DNA from: Schauerella aestuarii
GTDB taxonomy: Bacteria > Pseudomonadota > Gammaproteobacteria > Burkholderiales > Burkholderiaceae_B
Direction of reading: 5' to 3'
DNA length: 64,000 bases
NCBI RefSeq assembly: GCF_009866805.1
Contig: NZ_SIZW01000037.1
Span: forward strand, 124,001-188,000
A program made the position numbers and the translations under genes. Of the stretch, positions 35,464-45,060 are shown piece by piece (within the stretch, counting starts at the first letter, position 1; each line of letters begins with the position of its first letter). The notes beneath the pieces were generated by a model. The model was not told the origin of the DNA, did not search any database, and saw only the letters and a program-made list of their open reading frames with translations.

Positions 35464-36435
35464 TCAGCCAGCGCGCGAATCCAGGGGCGTGCGGCGCAAT
35501 AAACGCTCGAAAGCGCTCAAAAAAGTGTGTTCGGCAGGCGCGAGCTTGCGCGCGCCGTGCCACACGAGAAACACATCCATCTCGGCCACGCAGTGATCCG
35601 GCTGCAGACGGCGCAGGTCGCCCTCCAGCACATCGCGCCGGATCATGTGCTCGGGCAGAAAGCTCAGGCCCATGCCGGCGATCACCATCCGGCGGATTTC
35701 TTCGATATTCGACGAAGCGCCCACGATGCGGCCTGTGAAGCCCTGCTGATCGCGGAAGATCGTGAGCGGCGAAAGCGTGTCGCCGATCTGGTCGCTCGAA
35801 AAGCAGACGAAACTCTGATCGCGCATGTCTTCGATCGAGACCTGACGTTTGCCGAACAACGGATGATGGCGCCCGCACACTGCGGTATAGCGCTGCCGCA
35901 AGAAAAGCCGGCGCTCCAGCCCCGGTACCGGTTGGCGGCACAGGCAGATGCCGAAGGCAGGCGTGCGTTTGGACAAGGCGTTGAGCACCGCCGCGCTTTG
36001 CATCACCTCAAGGGCAAATTCCACCTTGGGATATCGGCGATGAAACTGCGCCAGAAACTCGTCGAACGCCGGGCTGTGCACCCGGCTCATCAACATCAAT
36101 CGTACCGATCCCGCGATCGTGCCGCCCGGATCGGCGACCGCGCCATCGATGCGCGCGACCGTGCCGTACATTTCGCGGGCGATGGCGTAGATCTCTTCGC
36201 CCAGCCCGGTGAGGCGGAACTCGGCATGACGCCGAAAGATCAGTTGCCCGCCGACTGCGTCCTCGAGCCGCTTGAGCGCCTGGCTGACGGCCGGCTGGCT
36301 GAGATGCAGCGCCGTCGCGGCGCGCCCCACCCCGCGCTCCTGGACGACGAACATGAACGTGCGCAGCAGATTCCAGTCGATGCGCTCGGGCGCGACGGTG
36401 ACGGCGGGAGTCGATCGGGATGAAGTGGGCGGCAT
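35464..36435 (-). CDS. LysR-family transcriptional regulator
   Basis: 323 residues. Helix-turn-helix from WNLLRTFMFVVQERGVGRAA to SQPAVSQALKRLED, with a basic Pro-rich N-tail of 18 residues. The substrate domain includes AFGICLCRQPVPGLERRL and ends HTFLSAFERLLRR. It follows the deacetylase gene at 36527 by 91 bases and is on the same strand as it and the MHS transporter; it probably regulates that pair. Confidence 0.9.
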   Translation of the reverse strand: MPPTSSRSTPAVTVAPERIDWNLLRTFMFVVQERGVGRAATALHLSQPAVSQALKRLEDAVGGQLIFRRHAEFRLTGLGEEIYAIAREMYGTVARIDGAVADPGGTIAGSVRLMLMSRVHSPAFDEFLAQFHRRYPKVEFALEVMQSAAVLNALSKRTPAFGICLCRQPVPGLERRLFLRQRYTAVCGRHHPLFGKRQVSIEDMRDQSFVCFSSDQIGDTLSPLTIFRDQQGFTGRIVGASSNIEEIRRMVIAGMGLSFLPEHMIRRDVLEGDLRRLQPDHCVAEMDVFLVWHGARKLAPAEHTFLSAFERLLRRTPLDSRAG

Positions 36436-36526
36436 AACTCGAAGCGGTGGCGGCGGGTGGCGGAAGCGCCCGCAACGCCGGGAGCGCGGCGTGGTGCGCG
36501 CTCCCGGCGTCGTGCGCGCCGCGGCG

Positions 36527-37561
36527 TTACCCTGCCGTCTTGCCGGCGGCGCTCAACCCGCCGAAAAAGCGCGTCGCGTTGTCTTCCAAACCTTCGATAT
36601 AGTAGCCGCCCTCTTGCACGATCACCGTGGGCAGATCGAAGGCGCCCACGGCATGGCCCAGCTTCTCGAAGCCGTCGGCGCTTACCGATACCATCGCCTG
36701 CGGGTCCTTTTCGAAGATATCGAAGCCTAGCGACAGCACCAGCGCATCGGGCTGAAACAACGTGATGGCGCGGTTGGCTTCGGCCAGACGATCGAAGAAC
36801 ACCGACTCGGGCGAACCGTGCGGCATGGGCAGGTTGATGTTGTAGCCATAGCCCGCGCCCGCCCCACGCTCGTCTTCGAAGCCGGCGACCACCGGATAGA
36901 AGTTTTCGGGGTCGCCGTGAATCGACACATACAGCACGTCGTCACGCTCGTAGAAGATTTCTTGAATACCCTGGCCATGATGCATATCGGTATCGAGAAT
37001 GGCCACCCGCTTGAACGTGCCGCGCAAGCGCTCGGCGGCGATGGCGGCGTTATTCAGATAGCAGAAGCCGCCGGCAGCATCGCGACGGGCATGGTGACCG
37101 GGCGGGCGGCAGATCGCGTATGACTGCCGGTCGCCGGCCGCCACGGCGTCGGCCGCGGCCACTGCGCATTGCGCCGACCAATAGGCGGACGTCCACGTAT
37201 CCGGTCCCACCGGACAACTGCCGTCGGCCAGATGTCGCGCCGCTTGCGCGAGCACCCCGCGCAATGCATTGGGCTCGCGCACGAAGATATTGGAGATCAC
37301 TTCGTTGCCCCAATCGTCCGGCAACGCCATCCAGCGCGTGTGCGCCTCCTGCAGAAAGCGCAGGTAATCCAGCGAATGCACGGCCGACAGCGCTGCGGCG
37401 CCAGCATCGGGCGGCGTCTGCACATCGAACCTGAGCGCGCGTGCCGCCTGCACCAGGGCGTCGAGCCGAGACGGCACTTCCTGGGGCGTACGCATCTTGC
37501 CGCGCGACAGATACGTTTGAGGATGATGCAACGATTGATCGGCGTGAAAAAAAGCTTTCAT
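36527..37561 (-). CDS. Histone deacetylase-family protein, acetylpolyamine amidohydrolase-like (second copy)
   Basis: 344 residues, start MKAFFHADQSLHHPQTYLSRG. Zinc ligands Asp and His in LDTDMHHGQG, His pair in PPGHHARRDAAGGF, later Asp in LGFDIFEKD, and QEGGYYIEG near the end. It matches the copy at 2490-3554 throughout and shares the bacterial acetylpolyamine deacetylase N-terminus. It is transcribed after the MHS transporter (22 bases between), so import of an acetylated polyamine or related amide followed by deacetylation is a good fit. Confidence 0.9.
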   Translation of the reverse strand: MKAFFHADQSLHHPQTYLSRGKMRTPQEVPSRLDALVQAARALRFDVQTPPDAGAAALSAVHSLDYLRFLQEAHTRWMALPDDWGNEVISNIFVREPNALRGVLAQAARHLADGSCPVGPDTWTSAYWSAQCAVAAADAVAAGDRQSYAICRPPGHHARRDAAGGFCYLNNAAIAAERLRGTFKRVAILDTDMHHGQGIQEIFYERDDVLYVSIHGDPENFYPVVAGFEDERGAGAGYGYNINLPMPHGSPESVFFDRLAEANRAITLFQPDALVLSLGFDIFEKDPQAMVSVSADGFEKLGHAVGAFDLPTVIVQEGGYYIEGLEDNATRFFGGLSAAGKTAG

Positions 37562-37583
37562 GCGTACAGCTCCTTGGTGAGAC

Positions 37584-38909
37584 TCACGCGCGCGCCGTCG
37601 GCTGCGCATCGTGCGAGGCGTGATCGCCCTGCTTCAACAACACCACCGCGACCAGCGACAGCAACGAAATGACGGTAAACAGCACGGCCAGCGGCCACCA
37701 CTGGCCCTTGAAGTTTTCGGCCAGGATCGTGCCGAGGATCGGCGTGAGCCCGCCGAAGATCGCGCCGCACAATTGATATGCCATCGAAATACCGGTGTAG
37801 CGGATGCGCGTGGGGAAAGCGTCGCTTACATAGCCTGCAATCACGGCGTAATACGCGCCCAGGAACAACACGGACAACCCCACACCCAAGGTAATCGCGC
37901 CCAGCGTGCCCTGGTCGACCAGCGTAAACATGGCGTACGGCGTGAACATCGAAATGAACGCCGTGGTGATCAGGAAGCACCGGTTGCCCACGCGTTCGGC
38001 CACGTAGGCCGACAGCGGTGTGATGAAGAACTGCATGATCGACACCACCAGCAGGCAGTTCAGGATCACCGCGCGATCCAACCCCACATACTGCGTGGTG
38101 TACGCGATCATGAAGGTATTGGTGAAATAGAAACCGGCGATACCGAGCACGTTGGCGCACACCGTCAGCACCAGCAATTTTGGCGCACCGCGCAGCACTT
38201 CCATCAGCGGGGTTTGCGCCGCCTTGACCTGGGTGGCCTGCTTGGCCTGTTCCTTCACGAAATCGGGCGACTCATTCACGCTCAGGCGAATCACAAAGCC
38301 CACGAGTACCAGTACGGCGCTGAACAGAAACGGCACGCGCCAGCCCCAATCCAGGAATGCCGCGTCGTCCATGCCGGTGACCAGCTTGAACATCAAGGTG
38401 GACAGAATCAACCCAGCCGGGCTGCCCATCTGCGCGAACGAGGCAAAGAAGGTGCGCTTCCTGGCATCGGGCGAATGTTCGCCGGCCATCAACACGGCAC
38501 CGCCCCACTCGCCCCCCACGGCAATGCCCTGGATGAAGCGCAGCAGCACGAGCAGAATCGGCGCCCACACACCGATCACGGCGTAGGTGGGCAACAAGCC
38601 GATCAGCACCGTGACGGTGCCCATCATGAGCAACGTGATCACAAGCGACTTCTTGCGCCCGATCTTGTCGCCGATATGGCCGAACACCGCGCCGCCCAAC
38701 GGACGGGCGAAGAACCCCACGGCAAAGGTGCCGAACGCCGCCAACGTGCCGTAGAACCCGTCGACCGACGGGAAAAAGAGCTTGCCGAACACCAGAGCGG
38801 CAGCCGTGGCATAAATATAAAAGTCGTACCACTCGATCATTGTGCCGACGAATGCGGCGGTGGACGCGCGCACGGGTTGATGCCCGCTCGCCAATGGTTT
38901 TCCCCTCAT
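37584..38909 (-). CDS. MHS-family MFS transporter (ShiA/ProP-like)
   Basis: 441 residues. The MHS pattern is clear: AAFVGTMIEWYDFYIYATAAAL in helix 1, then GHIGDKIGRKKSLVITLL, and GGEWGGAVLMAGEHSP in the helix 4-5 loop. Members take up metabolites such as shikimate, citrate, betaine or dicarboxylates with protons. GAGGAGA precedes ATG 38909. It is cotranscribed with the deacetylase gene, pointing to uptake of its substrate. Confidence 0.93.
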   Translation of the reverse strand: MRGKPLASGHQPVRASTAAFVGTMIEWYDFYIYATAAALVFGKLFFPSVDGFYGTLAAFGTFAVGFFARPLGGAVFGHIGDKIGRKKSLVITLLMMGTVTVLIGLLPTYAVIGVWAPILLVLLRFIQGIAVGGEWGGAVLMAGEHSPDARKRTFFASFAQMGSPAGLILSTLMFKLVTGMDDAAFLDWGWRVPFLFSAVLVLVGFVIRLSVNESPDFVKEQAKQATQVKAAQTPLMEVLRGAPKLLVLTVCANVLGIAGFYFTNTFMIAYTTQYVGLDRAVILNCLLVVSIMQFFITPLSAYVAERVGNRCFLITTAFISMFTPYAMFTLVDQGTLGAITLGVGLSVLFLGAYYAVIAGYVSDAFPTRIRYTGISMAYQLCGAIFGGLTPILGTILAENFKGQWWPLAVLFTVISLLSLVAVVLLKQGDHASHDAQPTARA

Positions 38910-38994
38910 GTCTGGATCTCCTCGTATGGTCCATGCGATGCCCGGCAGCCGCTGACGGGCCACCGGTGCAACGGTTATACGCCGCACCCACTCA

Positions 38995-39009
38995 TAAGAA
39001 AAATTCTAA
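38995..39009. promoter_or_regulatory. LysR-like dyad upstream of the MHS/deacetylase pair
   Basis: TAAGAAAAATTCTAA is a near-perfect A+T-rich dyad (AGAA-N3-TTCT with outer T/A) about 86 bases before the MHS gene start, in the only intergenic gap upstream of the pair. Confidence 0.35.
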
Positions 39010-40449
39010 TTATTTATCTTCCATATTTGTTTTGATTATGTCGATGGCACGGGGATCAGGGGTCGGCGGGAGGTCGGCGGCAGGGGCGGCGGCGTCCTGC
39101 TTGCGCCACTGGCGCCGCAGCGCCCGCATGCGGCCGATCGTGCCATGCCACATCGTCCACCACCCGAACGGCCGCGGATCGGCCAGCATGCTCATCGCCC
39201 GGGCATAGTCCAGTGTGAGCCCTGGCGTCCAGGCCATCGTGGTGGCGCGCTTGCGGATCTGCGACGCGACCCACAATTCCGGTGTCGCCAGCAGGCGTAC
39301 GAACGCGCGCCATCCGGCTCGCTTGCCGTAAAGCCGCCCGAAAGCGCCGTCCAGCGCCGCCTCCAGCGCTGCCGACACCGAGCTGGAGCAGTTGCGATAG
39401 GTGAGGTTGTAGGTGGCGTCCTGCCGATACTCGGACCAGAAGCGCGCCAGCGCTTCGGCGTTGTAATTGCGGATGCGCACGCGCACGGTGGAGGGGCACC
39501 ACGTCACCGACTCGATGGCATAGCTCGGCTGATATTGCCCCGGCACATTGTTGTCGGGCGTGGCCCGCAACGTGCGGCCGAACTGATCCGGCGACCGATC
39601 GATATCGGCGTCCGGATACAGGCTGATGTAGATGCCTTCAGGCGTTTCCAGGGCGGCGTGGCCAGTGGAGATCACGCCATTCACGTCGATCGCAGCGATA
39701 TAGCGGTCGATCACGCGGTGCCGCACGGTAGGCGCCTTGGACGATCCCGTAGGCGTCCACACATGCACGGTCAAGGCGCGGTCGTGGTCGCCAGGCGGGC
39801 CGTCGAACCATGATGGCGCGATCGACGGTTCAGTCGTCGAGACCAGCCGCTCGGGTCCAATCGCACCTGCCTGGCCGGCATCCAGTGAAGGCGTGGCCAC
39901 CAGCCCTCTAACCCGGCGCGCCAACATGATCAGCTTCACGCCGGCGAGCATCAGAAAGAGCCCCAGACAGTAGGGCAGCGTGCCCACATAATCGGTGGGA
40001 TACGGCTGAAAGAAGAAGATCGCCAACAGAATTTCCGCCACACCCGCCGCGAAGGTTTGACGCCACCGCGGAAACGCGACCACATACGCTGCCACGCACT
40101 GCGACAGGCCATCGGCCAGAAAGAGCGCGCCGAAGATCATCGACAACACGAAGTGTCCATGGTGATGACCCGCCAGAATCAGCGCAGCGGCCAGTACGGC
40201 AAAGGTGCCCTTGGTGAAACGCAGCACGCGCTGTCCGCCCACACCGGTGGTCGCAATGACCAGCGTCGCCAGCCCCTCGATCAAGAAGAGATAGGCGAAA
40301 AATTCGATCGGGAAATACAGGGCGCCATCCAGCGCATCGATGAAGATGACGATGCCGGCGAGGAGCCAGACGCACCCGGTGATGAATAGCCCGCGCCAAC
40401 GCTGGCGCATGTAATCCGCGCCCAGGAGCAACAGCACGAGTCTGGCCAT
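39010..40449 (-). CDS. HdeD-like membrane domain fused to a putative papain-like hydrolase
   Basis: 479 residues. Residues 1-185 form about six membrane helices of the HdeD/DUF308 type (LFITGCVWLLAGIVIFIDAL and FALVL repeats ending LGLFLMLAGVKLIMLARR). HdeD is an acid-resistance membrane protein. The C-terminal 290 residues contain GHAALETPEGIYISLYP and, later, YNLTYRNCSSSVSAALEAAL. A His before an Asn-Cys in this spacing matches circularly permuted NlpC/P60-like or DUF4105-type thiol hydrolases. AGGGGAC precedes the ATG. The pairing of an acid-stress membrane domain with a hydrolase on the cytoplasmic or periplasmic side is unusual; catalytic assignment is inference. Confidence 0.75.
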   Translation of the reverse strand: MARLVLLLLGADYMRQRWRGLFITGCVWLLAGIVIFIDALDGALYFPIEFFAYLFLIEGLATLVIATTGVGGQRVLRFTKGTFAVLAAALILAGHHHGHFVLSMIFGALFLADGLSQCVAAYVVAFPRWRQTFAAGVAEILLAIFFFQPYPTDYVGTLPYCLGLFLMLAGVKLIMLARRVRGLVATPSLDAGQAGAIGPERLVSTTEPSIAPSWFDGPPGDHDRALTVHVWTPTGSSKAPTVRHRVIDRYIAAIDVNGVISTGHAALETPEGIYISLYPDADIDRSPDQFGRTLRATPDNNVPGQYQPSYAIESVTWCPSTVRVRIRNYNAEALARFWSEYRQDATYNLTYRNCSSSVSAALEAALDGAFGRLYGKRAGWRAFVRLLATPELWVASQIRKRATTMAWTPGLTLDYARAMSMLADPRPFGWWTMWHGTIGRMRALRRQWRKQDAAAPAADLPPTPDPRAIDIIKTNMEDK

Positions 40450-40510
40450 GACGTCCCCTTTTGGTCCGTCAGAGAATACCTTGCGCGGGGACGATCGGCA
40501 CGCGCATTCG

Positions 40511-41449
40511 TTACGCCGCGCGCGGCACCCGTTGCCGGCCGACGCGCGCGGGATCGGGCTGCACCGCGGTGAGGTCACTCAAAAACGCCGCCACCATCTC
40601 GCGGTCTTCCGCCTCATGGCTCGTGACCACGTGGATGGTCACCCGATACGACATCTTCCTGGGGTTGAGCGCCGCCATCTCGCCGCGCGCCACGTAATAC
40701 TCGCCCACTTCTTCCGGCAGGTAGCCCAGATGCTGCCCCGAAAGAATCAGGATCGACATGGCTTCCATATTGCTGGTGACCGCCGTGATGTTGCGCTGGG
40801 GAATCTGGGGATGACCTTTCGGCGTGGGATAACCGCGCCAGGCCCAGTTGTGTGCCGCGGCCACGTCGGGATCCACCTCGCCCGCCGCGGCAAACAACGG
40901 GTGGCCTGCCCCGCAATACGCGACCTGCCGCTCGACCAGCAACGGCGTATAGCGCAAGCTGGCCACGCGCCGCCAGAAGTAGCCGATGGCGATCTGGATA
41001 TTGCCGTTGAGCAGCATTTCCTCGAGCTCATTGGGCGAACGCACGATCAGATTCAGGCGCACCGCCTCGTCGCGCTGCCTGAACAAGCGGATCGCCCCGC
41101 TCAAGCGCGTGTTGTCGCCTGCGGGAATATGGCCGATCAGCCCGATGTGCAGCGTGCCCACCAGCTTCTTTTCCATGCTCTGCGTTTCCAGCCCGAACTC
41201 CGTCAACGCATCGAGCAGGCGATGGGCCGAAACCGCGAACTTCTCGCCCTTGGCCGTGAGCCGAAAGCCGCCCCGTCCGCGATCGCAGAGACGGAATCCC
41301 AGGCGCGTTTCCAGCGTATTGAGTTGCGTGCTGAGCGTGGACTGGCCCACATTGAGTTTGGATTGGGCCGCCGAGATGCCGTTGGCTTCGACGATGGCGA
41401 GAAAGATTCGGATCAATCGGATATCCAAATCGGAAACATTGCTGATCAT
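40511..41449 (-). CDS. LysR-family transcriptional regulator of the guanidino cluster
   Basis: 312 residues. Helix-turn-helix from DIRLIRIFLAIVEANGISAA to VGQSTLSTQLNTLETRLG; substrate domain follows with GTLHIGLIGHIPAGDN. Divergent from the agmatinase-type gene at 41585 with 135 bases between. Likely activator of the rightward cluster. Confidence 0.9.
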   Translation of the reverse strand: MISNVSDLDIRLIRIFLAIVEANGISAAQSKLNVGQSTLSTQLNTLETRLGFRLCDRGRGGFRLTAKGEKFAVSAHRLLDALTEFGLETQSMEKKLVGTLHIGLIGHIPAGDNTRLSGAIRLFRQRDEAVRLNLIVRSPNELEEMLLNGNIQIAIGYFWRRVASLRYTPLLVERQVAYCGAGHPLFAAAGEVDPDVAAAHNWAWRGYPTPKGHPQIPQRNITAVTSNMEAMSILILSGQHLGYLPEEVGEYYVARGEMAALNPRKMSYRVTIHVVTSHEAEDREMVAAFLSDLTAVQPDPARVGRQRVPRAA

Positions 41450-41484
41450 GGTAGAAACCCTAATATTCTCGCCATTACATTGAT

Positions 41485-41498
41485 TCACATCGATGTGA
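41485..41498. promoter_or_regulatory. Palindrome in the divergent LysR/agmatinase promoter
   Basis: TCACATCGATGTGA is a perfect 14-bp palindrome. The overlapping TTGATTCACATCGA (41480-41493) is also one base from an FNR/ANR box. Either a LysR dyad or FNR-like control is possible. Confidence 0.45.
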
Positions 41499-41584
41499 TC
41501 ATCGTCAGATGAGTATAGTTTCGCGACCCGGCCATCGCTAGACTCAATGCTCCGCAATACGATTTCGAGCGAGGCGAGCGACGC

Positions 41585-42538
41585 ATGGGCACCCCTTTCA
41601 ACCAGCCGCTGGGCGGCAACGAGATGCCGCGGTTTGGCGGTATCGCCACGATGATGCGTCTGCCGCATTGCGTGGATCCGGCGCCACTCGATATTGGCTT
41701 CGTGGGAGTGCCGTTGGACGTGGGCACCTCGAACCGCTCCGGCACCCGATTCGGCCCGCGCCAGATCCGCGCCGAATCGGTGATGATCCGCCCCTACAAC
41801 ATGGCCACGCGCGCCGCGCCCTTCGACTGCCTGAACGTGGGCGACCTGGGCGATATCGCCACCAATCCCTACAGCCTGCTCGACTCGGTCGCCAAGATCG
41901 AACAAGGCTATCGCCGCATTCTCGATGCCGACTGCAAGGCCATCGCGCTGGGTGGCGATCACACGATGACCCTGCCCATCCTGCGTGCCATCCATCGCAA
42001 ACACGGCCCCGTGGGTCTGGTGCATGTGGACGCGCACGCCGATGTGAACGACACCATGAACGGCGAGAAGATTGCGCATGGCACGCCCTTTCGGCGCGCC
42101 GTCGAAGAAGGCCTGCTCGATTGCAATCGCGTTGTGCAGATCGGGCTGCGCGGCACGGGGTACGAGGCCGACGACTTCGACTGGTGCCGCCGCCAGGGAT
42201 TTCGCGTCGTACAGGCGGAAGAATGCTGGAACCGCTCGCTCACCCCACTGATGGAAGAAGTGCGCGCGCGCGTGGGCGCAGGCCCCGTGTATCTCACCTT
42301 CGACATCGATGGCATCGACCCCGCTTATGCGCCGGGCACCGGCACCCCCGAGATCGGCGGCCTTACGGTGCCGCAAGCGCTGGAAATCATTCGCGGCATG
42401 CGCGGCCTCGATATCGTGGGCGCCGATCTGGTCGAAGTGAGCCCGCCTTACGATGCAGGCTCGGCCACGGCGCTCTTGGCCGCCAACCTCGCTTACGAAA
42501 TACTGTGTGTGTTTCCGGGTGTGGACTGCCGCGCCTGA
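41585..42538 (+). CDS. speB: Agmatinase-family ureohydrolase
   Basis: 317 residues. The two-manganese site is complete: LGGDH, DAHADVND, and TFDIDGIDPAYAPGTGTPE. The family (agmatinase, guanidinobutyrase, guanidinopropionase, proclavaminate amidinohydrolase) releases urea from a guanidino group. First gene of the rightward cluster with the lyase, ABC transporter, aldolase, dehydrogenase and arginase, so the substrate is probably a transported or lyase-released guanidino compound, not necessarily agmatine. Confidence 0.9.
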   Translation: MGTPFNQPLGGNEMPRFGGIATMMRLPHCVDPAPLDIGFVGVPLDVGTSNRSGTRFGPRQIRAESVMIRPYNMATRAAPFDCLNVGDLGDIATNPYSLLDSVAKIEQGYRRILDADCKAIALGGDHTMTLPILRAIHRKHGPVGLVHVDAHADVNDTMNGEKIAHGTPFRRAVEEGLLDCNRVVQIGLRGTGYEADDFDWCRRQGFRVVQAEECWNRSLTPLMEEVRARVGAGPVYLTFDIDGIDPAYAPGTGTPEIGGLTVPQALEIIRGMRGLDIVGADLVEVSPPYDAGSATALLAANLAYEILCVFPGVDCRA

Positions 42539-42671
42539 CGGCCGGCCGTTGTAACCCGGGTAAGCCGCGCCCGAGCGCCCAACCACGCACTGCGCGCGCC
42601 ATACCCACCGATCAGGCACGACCGGCACGCAGAGGCCGGCGCCCCCAACAAGACGCAAGAGGAATTTCACG

Positions 42672-44105
42672 ATGACGCAAGACACCCGATTGTGGGGCGC
42701 CCGCTTTCGATCCGGCCCCGATGACGCCCTGATGACCCTGTCGCGTGGCGATGCCAGCCATTTCCGCCTGGCGCCCTTCGACATCGTCGCCTCGCAAGCC
42801 CATGCGCGCGAGCTGGGGCGCGCCGGCTTGCTCACCCCCGCCGAGCGCGATGCCATCGTGAGCACGCTCGACGACCTGCGCGCAGGCGTTGCCGCCGGCG
42901 AGCTGCTGCCCGTGCCGGGCGACGAAGATGTGCACACGTTCATGGAACGACTGCTGGTCGAGCGCTTGGGCGATGTGGGCGCCAAGCTGCGCGCCGGCCG
43001 GTCGCGCAACGATCAGGCGGCCAACAATCTCAAGCTCTATCTGCGCGTGGAAGCACGGCAGCTGGTGCAGGCGCTGCTGGCACTACAGCAGGCGCTGATC
43101 GCTCAGGCCGAAACCCATCTGACCACGATCGCGCCGGGGTTCACGCATCTGCAGGCCGCGCAGCCGGTGCTCTTCGCGCATCAGTTGCTCGCGCACGCTC
43201 AGGGCTTCTCGCGCGACGTCTCGCGGCTGATGGATTGGGACCGACGCAATGCCCGCTCGCCTCTGGGTGCCGCGGCCTTGGCGGGCTCGGCCATCGTCAC
43301 GAGCCCGGAGTTGTCTGCGGCCGAGCTGGGTTATGACAGCCCCTGTGAAAATTCGATCGATGCCGTGGGCAGCCGCGACCATGTGGCCGAGTTCCTGTTT
43401 GCCGCCGCCATGTTGGGGGTCAATCTCTCCCGCTTGTGCGAAGAGGTCACCTTGTGGAGTTCGTATCAGTTCAACTGGGTGCGGCTGGACGATAGTTTCT
43501 CCACCGGCAGCTCGATCATGCCGCAAAAGAAAAACCCCGATATCGCCGAACTCACGCGCGGCCGCGCGGCCCGCCTGATCGGCGCCATGAACACGATGCT
43601 GATCGCGCTGAAAGGCCTGCCCCTGGCCTACAACCGCGATCTGGCCGAAGACAAGCACACCACCTTCGACGCGATCGATGCGCTGCACAAGATCCTGCCG
43701 GCCATGGCGGGGATGATCCGCACAATGAAGGTCGATGCCGCACGCGTGCGCCACGATGCCGGCAAGGGCTTTACGCTGGCCACCGAAGTGGCGGATTGGC
43801 TCGCTCGCCAAGGCGTGCCGTTTGCCACCGCCCATGAAATCACCGGCGCGCTCGTCAAGTATTGCGAAGAACACGGCAAGGATCTCGAGAGCTTGACGAC
43901 CGACGATCTGGCCCGCGTCGACCCCCGATTGGGCGAAGGCGTACTGGCGCAGCTCACGCTGGAGTCGGCTATCGAGGCGCGCAGCGGCTATGGCGGCACG
44001 GCCACCGCACAGGTCAGCATGCAGATCAGCCGCCTGCGCCATGTGGTGCACACGCAATCGGTGTGGGCCGCTTCCTACGACGGCCCCATGGCGAAAAGGA
44101 ACTGA
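42672..44105 (+). CDS. argH: Argininosuccinate lyase-family protein
   Basis: 477 residues of the fumarase/aspartase superfamily. The signature GSSIMPQKKNPD carries the catalytic Ser (about 279); the argininosuccinate-lyase N-terminus LWGARF, the RAGRSRNDQ loop and TGFTHLQ-type segment (APGFTHLQAAQPV) are present. AGAGGA precedes the ATG. The biosynthetic enzyme splits argininosuccinate to arginine and fumarate. Here it is embedded in a catabolic-looking cluster between a ureohydrolase and an ABC transporter, so it may act on imported N-succinylated guanidino or amino compounds (as EDDS lyase does). Confidence 0.9.
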   Translation: MTQDTRLWGARFRSGPDDALMTLSRGDASHFRLAPFDIVASQAHARELGRAGLLTPAERDAIVSTLDDLRAGVAAGELLPVPGDEDVHTFMERLLVERLGDVGAKLRAGRSRNDQAANNLKLYLRVEARQLVQALLALQQALIAQAETHLTTIAPGFTHLQAAQPVLFAHQLLAHAQGFSRDVSRLMDWDRRNARSPLGAAALAGSAIVTSPELSAAELGYDSPCENSIDAVGSRDHVAEFLFAAAMLGVNLSRLCEEVTLWSSYQFNWVRLDDSFSTGSSIMPQKKNPDIAELTRGRAARLIGAMNTMLIALKGLPLAYNRDLAEDKHTTFDAIDALHKILPAMAGMIRTMKVDAARVRHDAGKGFTLATEVADWLARQGVPFATAHEITGALVKYCEEHGKDLESLTTDDLARVDPRLGEGVLAQLTLESAIEARSGYGGTATAQVSMQISRLRHVVHTQSVWAASYDGPMAKRN

Positions 44106-44106
44106 C

Positions 44107-45060
44107 ATGACCCCGCAACGCCCTCTTTCCCAGGCGGACGGCCGGTCGCCGTACGCCATCGATCATCTGCGCGTGATTCCCAAACTGCATTACGGCCGCT
44201 GGGTATCGATCGCCGTCATCGTGGTCATCTTCGCGTTCATCATCAAGGCATTCGCGCAGGGCCAGATCGAGTGGCCCATCGTGGCGCGCTTTCTTACCGC
44301 CAAGGTGATCCTGCAAGGCTTGGTCAATACGCTCGCCATGACGGTATACGCCATGACGCTCGGCATCGTGCTGGGGGTGCTCTTTGCGATCATGTACATG
44401 TCGCCCAATCCCGTCGTGCGCGCCGTCGCGAAGTTCTATATCTGGTTCTTCCGTGGCACGCCGCTGCTGTTGCAACTGCTGCTGTGGTTCAACCTCGCGC
44501 TGATCTTTCCCACTCTGGGCGTACCCGGGTTCGAGATGCGCACGGTCGATCTGATCACCCCCTTCATGGCCGCGTTGCTGGGCCTGGGCATCGGCCAGGG
44601 TGCCTATACGGCCGAAGTCGTGCGCGGCGGGATTCTCTCTGTGGACGACGGTCAGATCGAAGCCGCGCAAGCCATCGGCATGACGCGCCTGACCGCGCTG
44701 CGCCGCATCGTGTTGCCGCAAGCGATGCGCGTCATCATCCCGCCCGTGGGCAATGAAGTCATCAGCATGATCAAGCTGACCTCGGTCGCGAGCGTGATCC
44801 AGTTCTCTGAAATCCTGCACAACGCGCAAACCATCTACTTCGCCAACGGCCGCGTGATCGAATTGTTGATCGTCGCCACCATCTGGTACTTGTTCGTGGT
44901 GACGCTGTTCTCGATCGGACAGCACTTTCTCGAAAAGGCTTTTGCGCAGGGCCGTGCCCGCAAGCGCACGGTCGGCCCGATCGACAACACCTCATCGGGC
45001 ATGGCGTCGCCTGCCCTGACACCAGGGGCCAGCGGCCCCGCCGGCGGACGGGAGGCATGA
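44107..45060 (+). CDS. Polar amino acid ABC transporter permease
   Basis: 317 residues, longer than usual because of a 45-residue N-terminal soluble lead and a Gly/Pro-rich C-terminal tail. Coupling loop [20 protein letters not shown] and [15 protein letters not shown] are of the HisM/GlnP type. It starts one base after the lyase stop, and its stop overlaps the ATPase start. Only one permease gene is present, so it probably forms a homodimer, unlike the importer at 10680-12094. Confidence 0.93.
   Translation: MTPQRPLSQADGRSPYAIDHLRVIPKLHYGRWVSIAVIVVIFAFIIKAFAQGQIEWPIVARFLTAKVILQGLVNTLAMTVYAMTLGIVLGVLFAIMYMSPNPVVRAVAKFYIWFFRGTPLLLQLLLWFNLALIFPTLGVPGFEMRTVDLITPFMAALLGLGIGQGAYTAEVVRGGILSVDDGQIEAAQAIGMTRLTALRRIVLPQAMRVIIPPVGNEVISMIKLTSVASVIQFSEILHNAQTIYFANGRVIELLIVATIWYLFVVTLFSIGQHFLEKAFAQGRARKRTVGPIDNTSSGMASPALTPGASGPAGGREA

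Noticed and set aside
42672-44105. Plain arginine-biosynthetic argH
   Set aside because: Family is right, but the position inside an uptake/ureohydrolase operon makes a purely biosynthetic role unlikely; kept as a family-level call.
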